Shown here: one piece after another, positions 6,125-10,468 of the stretch
How the letters are laid out: the number at the start of each line of letters is the position of its first letter
Position numbering within the stretch: position 1 is the stretch's first letter
Source: Actinomycetes bacterium
GTDB taxonomy: Bacteria > Actinomycetota > Actinomycetes > Propionibacteriales > Propionibacteriaceae
Direction of reading: 5' to 3'
Assembly (NCBI GenBank): GCA_023387135.1
Contig: JAEWIK010000385.1
Span: 1-10,468, forward strand
DNA: 10,468 nt
Notes under the pieces: model-generated
Seen by the model: the letters and a program-made list of their open reading frames with translations, nothing else
The model's database searches: none
Told to the model about the DNA's origin: nothing
Position numbers and translations under genes: made by a program

Positions 6125-6133
6125 TTTTCCACC
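6125..6133 (+). promoter_or_regulatory. weak DnaA box next to the AT-richer segment
   Basis: TTTTCCACC matches TTATCCACA at seven of nine positions. Its value comes from its place at the left edge of the candidate unwinding segment. A similarly weak match is TCACCCACA at 6083-6091. Confidence 0.35.
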
Positions 6134-6200
6134 GAATTCACAGCCGCTATGACGATGACGAATTGAAAGATTGCCCATGACCTTCAAAGTCACTTCCTGC
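6131..6200. other. candidate DNA unwinding element
   Basis: About 37 of 70 bases are A or T by hand count, clearly above the flanking coding DNA. It includes AATTGAAAGATT (6161-6172), a tandem ATGACG repeat (6149-6160) and a 15-bp near-palindrome at 6178-6192. Its place beside the DnaA boxes, on the dnaN side, fits an unwinding role, but no canonical 13-mer or DnaA-trio series is visible. Confidence 0.4.
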
Positions 6201-6274
6201 ACATCATGGGGACAACACCCAAAGCAGCCGTCCGAACCACTCGCGCCTGCCCGACGCCGGTCAGTCAGCATCGA

Positions 6275-6280
6275 TATGAT
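6275..6280 (+). promoter_or_regulatory. candidate dnaN promoter -10 element
   Basis: TATGAT matches five of six bases of the vegetative -10 consensus and would start transcription near 6286, about 22 nt before the dnaN GTG. The best -35 is a poor CCGACG at 6251-6256 (18-nt spacer). The -10 is embedded in a perfect inverted repeat, TCGAT-ATG-ATCGA (6271-6283). Confidence 0.4.
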
Positions 6281-6308
6281 CGAGCAACCAGACGAGTGAG
6301 GAGCAAAG

Positions 6309-7469
6309 GTGAGGATCAGACTCGAGCGAGACGTCCTGGCCGAAGCGGTGCAATGGGCGGCGCGCAGCCTGCCCACCCGTCCCAGTGTTCCCATCCTGGC
6401 GGGGCTGATGATCAGGGCGGCCGCCGGCGAGGTGGTGCTGTCGAGCTTCGACTACGAGACCTCCGCCCAGATCACGGTGAAGGCCGACGTCGCCGATGAG
6501 GGAGTGGCGCTGGTCTCGGGCCGCCTGCTCGCCGACATCGCGCGCTCGCTGCCGAACAAGCCCGTCGAGTTGTCGTCCGACGCCACCAAGGTCGAGGTCG
6601 TGTGCGGGACGGCGCGGTTCACGCTGCAGACGCTGCCCGTCGCCGACTACCCCGCGCTGCCCACCATGCCGGAGGCGACAGGCGCGATCGCCAGCGAGGA
6701 CTTCTCGAAGGCAGTCAGCCAGGTCGTGGTGGCGGCCGGCCGCGACGAACTGCTCCCCGTCTTCACGGGCGTCCGCATGGAGATCGAGGGCGAGACGCTG
6801 TCGCTGCTCGCCACCGACAGGTACCGCATGGCGCTCAAGGAGCTGCCGTGGAACCCGCGCAACACCAGGGCCGACGGCGCCGCGCTGGTGCCGGCGCGCG
6901 TGCTGGCCGAGACCGCCAGGTCGATGACGTCAGGCAACGAGGTGACGCTCAGCCTGTCGAGCGCCGCCACCGGTGACGGGCTGATCGGCTTCGAGGGGAC
7001 GGGCGCCGCCGGCGTCCGCGAGATCACCACGCGCCTGCTGGACGGCGAGTTCCCCAAGGTGCGCCACCTCATGAACGTGCAGGCGACAGTCACCGTGAGG
7101 GCCAACACCGCCGAGGTCGAGGCCGCCGTCAAGCGCGTCGCCCTGGTCGCCGAGCGCAACACCTCGCTGCGCATGCTCATCGGCGACGGCTCGATCACCC
7201 TCGAAGCCGCCACGGGTGACCAGGCGCAGGCTGTCGAGGCCCTCGAAGCCGTCGTGGTCGACACGACGGGCAGCGGGCTCACCATGACGGCCGCCGGGTT
7301 CAACCCGCACTACATCTCCGAGGCCCTCGCCGCGCTGGACGCCCCGTACGTCCAGTTCTCGTTCACCGCCCCCGGCAAGCCCTGTCTGCTGATGGGTCTC
7401 GACGAGATCGACGGCGACCCGCGCGAGGACTACCGCCACGTCATCATGCTCATGAGGTTGCCGGCCTGA
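6309..7469 (+). CDS. dnaN: DNA polymerase III beta subunit (sliding clamp)
   Basis: 386-residue beta clamp. It forms a ring-shaped dimer that tethers DNA polymerase III and other clamp-binding proteins to DNA. Three clamp folds of about 125 residues each are spanned. Recognisable segments are RSLPTRPSVPILAG (19-32), the family hallmark LLATDRYRMA (166-175), LLDGEFPKVRHLM (243-255) and FNPHYISEAL (331-340). The C-terminus HVIMLMRLPA has Leu where many clamps have Pro in the terminal MPMRL-type motif, and two extra residues; a short extension after RL also occurs in mycobacterial clamps. The start is GTG at 6309 with GAGGAG five bases upstream. It is followed directly by recF with no gnd in between. 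Confidence 0.97.
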   Translation: MRIRLERDVLAEAVQWAARSLPTRPSVPILAGLMIRAAAGEVVLSSFDYETSAQITVKADVADEGVALVSGRLLADIARSLPNKPVELSSDATKVEVVCGTARFTLQTLPVADYPALPTMPEATGAIASEDFSKAVSQVVVAAGRDELLPVFTGVRMEIEGETLSLLATDRYRMALKELPWNPRNTRADGAALVPARVLAETARSMTSGNEVTLSLSSAATGDGLIGFEGTGAAGVREITTRLLDGEFPKVRHLMNVQATVTVRANTAEVEAAVKRVALVAERNTSLRMLIGDGSITLEAATGDQAQAVEALEAVVVDTTGSGLTMTAAGFNPHYISEALAALDAPYVQFSFTAPGKPCLLMGLDEIDGDPREDYRHVIMLMRLPA

Positions 7470-7509
7470 GCCTTCTCGCCGGGCCCCGCCTCAGTGGAAG
7501 GGTGAAGCC

Positions 7510-8685
7510 GTGTTCGTCACCCACCTGAGCCTGGTGGACTTCCGGTCGTACCCTGTCGCCGACGTCGCTCTCGACGCCGGCGTCACGGTCTTCACCGGAC
7601 GCAACGGCCAGGGCAAGACGAATCTGGTCGAAGCCGTCGAGTACCTGGCGACGCTGGGTTCGCACAGGGTCGCCACCGAGGCGCCGCTGGTGAGGTTCGG
7701 CGCCGAGCGCGCGCTGGTGCGGGCGAGAGTGCAGGCGTCCCCCGAGGACACCAGGCAACTCCTGCTCGAGGTCGAGATCACGCCGGGCCGCGCCAACAAG
7801 GCGAGCCTCAACAAGTCGCCGTTGAAGCGGCCGCGCGACCTCCTCGGTGCGCTGCGGGTCGTGCTGTTCGCGCCCGACGACCTGGCCATGGTGAAGGGCG
7901 ACCCCTCCGAGCGCCGGCGCTTCATCGACGAGCTCATCACGTCCCGCTGGCCGCGGCTGGCCGGGGTCAGGGCCGACTACGACAGGGTGCTGCGGCAGCG
8001 GTCGACGCTGCTGAAGTCGCTCTCCGGCCGCGGGTCGCGGCAGGTCCCCGCCGAAGCCGCCACCACGCTGGACATCTGGGACGAGTCGCTAGCCAGGCTG
8101 GGCGCCGACCTGGTCGAGGCGCGGCTCGCCACCCTCGCCGACCTTGAGCCCTTGCTGGAACAGGCGTACGCCGACATCGCTCCGACGAGGAACCACGCGA
8201 CGGCCGCCTACAAGTCGGCGGTCGCCGTCGAGCCGCACCACACCCGGGACGAACTGGCGGCCCTCCTCGTCGAGCTCATGCGCGCCCGCAGGAGTGACGA
8301 GCTCGCCCGCGGCGTCAGCCTGGTCGGCCCGCACCGTGACGACGTCGTCCTCGCCATCGGCGACCTGCCGGCCCGGGGGTACGCGTCGCACGGCGAGTCG
8401 TGGTCGCTCGCGCTGGCGCTCAGGCTCGCGTCCTTCGGCCTGTTGCGCGCGGACGGCGTCGAGCCGGTCCTCATCCTCGACGACGTGTTCGCCGAACTCG
8501 ACGAGGTGCGCCGCGAGCGGCTGGCCGAGACCGCCATGACCGCGCAGCAGGTCCTGATCACCGCGGCCGTCGGTGCGGACGTCCCTTCCGGCCTCGAAGG
8601 CGTGCACTTCACGGTGACGGCGGGGGAGGCCCCGCGTCCCGTGACCGGCGCGGACGACGGGCCCGAGGGGGATGATGGGGCATGA
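7510..8685 (+). CDS. recF: DNA replication and repair protein RecF
   Basis: 391-residue SMC/ABC-like ATPase that with RecO and RecR loads RecA at single-stranded gaps and supports restart of stalled forks. Walker A GRNGQGKT is at 30-37, the conserved SLVGPHRDD at 270-278, the ABC signature SHGESWSLALALRL at 293-306 and Walker B LILDDVFAELD at 321-331. The coiled-coil arms between them are short, as in other RecF proteins. The C-terminal 20 or so residues are Gly/Asp/Pro-rich and probably disordered. The GTG at 7510 is preceded by GGAAGGG with a 7-nt spacer, 40 nt after dnaN. Its stop overlaps the dciA start as ATGA. Confidence 0.97.
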   Translation: MFVTHLSLVDFRSYPVADVALDAGVTVFTGRNGQGKTNLVEAVEYLATLGSHRVATEAPLVRFGAERALVRARVQASPEDTRQLLLEVEITPGRANKASLNKSPLKRPRDLLGALRVVLFAPDDLAMVKGDPSERRRFIDELITSRWPRLAGVRADYDRVLRQRSTLLKSLSGRGSRQVPAEAATTLDIWDESLARLGADLVEARLATLADLEPLLEQAYADIAPTRNHATAAYKSAVAVEPHHTRDELAALLVELMRARRSDELARGVSLVGPHRDDVVLAIGDLPARGYASHGESWSLALALRLASFGLLRADGVEPVLILDDVFAELDEVRRERLAETAMTAQQVLITAAVGADVPSGLEGVHFTVTAGEAPRPVTGADDGPEGDDGA

Positions 8686-9146
8686 CCGAGCACGACCCCG
8701 AAGGGCTCGACGTCGCACGGCAGATCGCCAAGGCCGCCCGCGGCGGCTCGCCGGCCCGTCCGCGGCGCACCCGTCCGGTGGACGCGCGCAGCGACGGCCT
8801 GGAACCGCTGGGCGAGCTGCTGAAGGACGTCATCAACGGCCAGGGCTGGTCGACGGAGGTCAACCTCCACCACCTGCTGGGACGCTGGGCGTCGCTCGTC
8901 GGCGAGGTGAACGCCGCGCACTCGGCTCCCGAGACCTACTCGGACAAGGTGCTCACCGTCCGCGCCGAGTCGACGACCTGGGCGACGTCGCTGCGGCAGA
9001 TGGCACCCCAACTGGTGGCACGGCTCAACGAGGCGCTCGGCCAGGGCACAGTCGAGCGGGTCGTCGTCGTGGGACCGACGGCGCCGAGCTGGAAGAAGGG
9101 ACGGCGTTCGGTGCAGGGCCGCGGCCCGCGCGACACCTACGGCTGA
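8682..9146 (+). CDS. dciA: DciA-family (DUF721) replication protein
   Basis: 154-residue DUF721 protein, long annotated as hypothetical. The family is now called DciA, the ancestral loader or operator of the DnaB replicative helicase in bacteria lacking DnaC or DnaI. A basic, probably flexible N-terminus (1-38) precedes the conserved domain: EPLGELLKDVI (41-51), then the W-x3-VG segment RWASLVGEV (68-76), the AESTTWATSLRQM stretch (95-107) and the closing GPTAPSWKKGRR to GRGPRDTYG (131-154), which is strongly conserved in actinobacteria. The ATG at 8682 overlaps the recF stop by 4 nt and a GAGGGGG lies upstream, indicating coupled translation. The assigned role comes from the family; nothing in this sequence shows helicase binding directly. 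Confidence 0.92.
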   Translation: MTEHDPEGLDVARQIAKAARGGSPARPRRTRPVDARSDGLEPLGELLKDVINGQGWSTEVNLHHLLGRWASLVGEVNAAHSAPETYSDKVLTVRAESTTWATSLRQMAPQLVARLNEALGQGTVERVVVVGPTAPSWKKGRRSVQGRGPRDTYG

Positions 9147-9298
9147 CCGGCAACCGTCGGACGGGCTGTGGGCGTCGCCGACCTCCCTTCGACGTGGTGG
9201 CATATGTCTGGGAGTCCCGCGAGCGCCCTGAAACCCGTCCACGGCCAGTCAAGGGCCATCCACGCCTGTCGGAGCCCCGGTTTTCCGGCCATGCGCGC

Positions 9299-9304
9299 TA
9301 GAAT
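9299..9304 (+). promoter_or_regulatory. candidate gyrB promoter -10 element
   Basis: TAGAAT matches five of six positions of TATAAT in an otherwise GC-rich gap, about 85 nt before the gyrB start. The sequence 17-18 nt upstream is GC-rich and has no recognisable -35. TTTTCC at 9281-9286 is too close (12 nt) to serve as a normal -35. Confidence 0.4.
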
Positions 9305-9323
9305 GGCGCTGTTGCAATACGGA

Positions 9324-9349
9324 GCCGCCACCGGGTCGTCTGTGGCGGC
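9324..9349 (+). promoter_or_regulatory. perfect inverted repeat in the gyrB leader
   Basis: GCCGCCAC (9324-9331) and GTGGCGGC (9342-9349) are perfectly complementary around a 10-nt loop. If the -10 at 9299-9304 is right, this hairpin starts about 13 nt into the gyrB transcript and ends 25 nt before the ribosome-binding sequence. It could be an mRNA stabiliser, an attenuating structure or a protein-binding dyad; its function is unknown. Confidence 0.5.
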
Positions 9350-9387
9350 CACGTCATGTGTGAGCCCACTTCCGAAGGGATTTCCGA

Positions 9388-10468
9388 GTGTCCGAAGACA
9401 CCAGGGTGTCAGCGTCCTCTGCCGCTCATGTCGCCGAAGGTAGTTACGGCGCAGACGCCATCAAGGTTCTCGAAGGTCTCGAGGCCGTGCGCAAGCGCCC
9501 CGGCATGTACATCGGTTCGACGGGCGAGCGCGGTCTCCACCACCTGGTGTACGAGGTCGTCGACAACAGCGTGGACGAGGCGCTGGCCGGCTACTGCGAC
9601 ACGATCATCGTCCGCCTGCTGCCGGACGACGGCGTGCAGGTCATCGACAACGGCCGCGGCATCCCCGTGGCGATGCACCCGACGGAGGGCATCTCGGCGC
9701 TGACCGTCGCGCTGACGAAGCTGCACGCCGGCGGCAAGTTCGGCACCGGCGGCTACAAGGTGTCGGGCGGCCTCCACGGCGTCGGCGTCTCGGTGGTGAA
9801 CGCGCTGAGCACCAAGCTGATCGTCGACGTCAACCTCGACGGCTACCACTGGCGGCAGAGCTTCCACCTGGGCGACCCCACCGAGGAATTGCAGCGCCTG
9901 GAGCAGGTGTCCGACACCGGGACGACTGTCACGTTCTACGCCAGCCCCGACATCTTCGAGACGACCACCTACTCCTTCGACACCCTCGCGACGAGGTTCA
10001 GGGAGATGGCGTTCCTCAACAAGGGCCTCACCATCACCCTCATCGACGAGCGTCCCGAGCACGCCGACGATCCCGACACCGTCGAGACCGAGCAGGTCCG
10101 CGAGGTGACCTTCAAGTACGACGACGGCCTCATCGACTACGTGAAGTACCTGACCGGCACGAAGGAGGTCATCCTCCCTTCGGTGATCGCTATCGACGCC
10201 GTCGACGACAGGATGAGCCTCGAGGTGGCGATGCAGTGGAACACCTCCTACAACGAGAGCGTCCACACCTTCGCCAACACCATCAACACCCACGAGGGCG
10301 GCACCCACGAAGAGGGCTTCCGCGCGGCGCTGACCACCCTCATCAACAAGTACGCCCGTGCGAACAACCTCCTGAAGGAGAAGGACGACAACCTCACCGG
10401 CGAGGACATCCGCGAGGGCCTCACCGCCGTCATCTCGGTGAAGCTGTCCGAGCCGCAGTTCGAGGGGC
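9388..10468 (+). CDS. gyrB: DNA gyrase subunit B (3' end outside window)
   Basis: The first 360 codons of GyrB, the ATPase subunit of DNA gyrase, which introduces negative supercoils ahead of forks and is the target of aminocoumarins. The GHKL ATP-binding motifs are present: [14 protein letters not shown] (55-68), DNGRGIP (87-93) and [20 protein letters not shown] (121-140), with TGTTVTF later. The transducer domain follows and reaches KLSEPQFEG at the window edge, so the TOPRIM and C-terminal domains are not visible. The start is GTG at 9388 with GAAGGGA seven bases upstream. About 20 non-conserved residues precede the conserved [23 protein letters not shown] region, which is normal for the family. 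No frame break is seen. Confidence 0.97.
   Translation, partial: MSEDTRVSASSAAHVAEGSYGADAIKVLEGLEAVRKRPGMYIGSTGERGLHHLVYEVVDNSVDEALAGYCDTIIVRLLPDDGVQVIDNGRGIPVAMHPTEGISALTVALTKLHAGGKFGTGGYKVSGGLHGVGVSVVNALSTKLIVDVNLDGYHWRQSFHLGDPTEELQRLEQVSDTGTTVTFYASPDIFETTTYSFDTLATRFREMAFLNKGLTITLIDERPEHADDPDTVETEQVREVTFKYDDGLIDYVKYLTGTKEVILPSVIAIDAVDDRMSLEVAMQWNTSYNESVHTFANTINTHEGGTHEEGFRAALTTLINKYARANNLLKEKDDNLTGEDIREGLTAVISVKLSEPQFEG

Larger units (their letters stand above)
5902..6308. other. oriC: probable chromosomal origin of replication (oriC), dnaA-dnaN gap
   Basis: A 407-bp non-coding stretch between dnaA and dnaN, the usual oriC location in Actinomycetota. It holds good DnaA boxes at 5991-5999 (minus), 6011-6019 (minus) and 6070-6078 (plus, perfect). 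Weaker matches lie at 6083-6091 and 6125-6133. To the right of the boxes, 6131-6200 is about 53 percent A+T by hand count in an otherwise GC-rich window and contains a tandem ATGACG pair at 6149-6160; this is the best unwinding candidate. A GC-rich hairpin lies at the left edge and the dnaN promoter at the right. The box number is modest compared with the roughly twenty of Streptomyces. Confidence 0.8.
9147..9387. other. dciA-gyrB intergenic region
   Basis: A 241-bp gap with no convincing small gene. It holds a candidate gyrB -10 element (9299-9304), a perfect 8-bp inverted repeat in the presumed leader (9324-9349) and the gyrB ribosome-binding sequence. I see no DnaA box and no clear terminator for the dnaN-recF-dciA unit. 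Confidence 0.75.

Noticed and set aside
4504..6141. 545-codon open frame on the minus strand opposite dnaA and part of oriC
   Set aside because: Antisense shadow of dnaA with Asp/Val/Gly/Arg-biased translation, and it runs through the origin region. No family features.
6149..6172. GATGAC-type repeats as DnaA-trios
   Set aside because: DnaA-trios read TAG-like 5' to 3' on the bound strand next to a box. Neither strand shows a consecutive series here.
9281..9290. TTTTCC as the gyrB -35, and CCGG-TTTT-CCGG as a terminator hairpin
   Set aside because: The spacing to TAGAAT is only 12 nt. The hairpin has four base pairs and no U-tract.
1..10468. Mobile element, CRISPR array, defence or biosynthetic island
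   Set aside because: Every long stretch is accounted for by conserved origin-region genes. I saw no transposase, terminal repeats, spaced repeats or foreign-looking composition.

Overview
This window is the chromosomal replication-origin neighbourhood of a high-GC Gram-positive bacterium (Actinomycetota). Evidence for the group is the strong GC bias, the gene order parB-parA-rsmG-jag-yidC-yidD-rnpA-rpmH / dnaA-dnaN-recF-dciA-gyrB, the DnaA-box form TTGTCCACA, the parS core GTTTCACGTGAAAC, and the widespread GTG starts (8 of 13 genes). The absence of gnd between dnaN and recF argues against Streptomyces or Mycobacterium. A member of the Propionibacteriales is my best guess, but that is inference from protein flavour only.

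Left arm (1-4157, all on the minus strand, read right to left): rpmH (ribosomal protein bL34), rnpA (RNase P protein), yidD and yidC (membrane protein insertion), jag/khpB (KH-R3H RNA-binding protein), rsmG (16S rRNA m7G methyltransferase), parA/soj and the first ten codons of parB. Genes are packed tightly, with overlaps or gaps of 2-67 nt, so this looks like one long operon. Two identical parS cores lie 130 bp apart, one in the rsmG-parA gap and one inside parA codons 33-37.

Centre: the 328-bp rpmH-dnaA gap (4158-4485) holds the divergent promoters and two DnaA boxes just upstream of dnaA. dnaA (4486-5901) is followed by a 407-bp non-coding stretch (5902-6308) with three good DnaA boxes, some weaker ones and a relatively AT-rich segment. 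This is the probable oriC.

Right arm (6309-10468, plus strand): dnaN (sliding clamp), recF, dciA (DUF721 helicase-loading factor, overlapping recF by 4 nt) and gyrB, cut by the window end after about 360 codons. A 241-bp gap before gyrB holds a candidate -10 element and a perfect 8-bp hairpin in the presumed leader.

Together the genes cover replication initiation (DnaA, DciA, clamp), origin segregation (ParA/ParB/parS), topology (GyrB), gap repair (RecF), and ribosome, RNA-processing and membrane-insertion functions. I see no mobile element, CRISPR, tRNA, rRNA, defence or biosynthetic locus. All complete genes are intact. I do not see an undescribed system here; the findings are small regulatory or structural observations.
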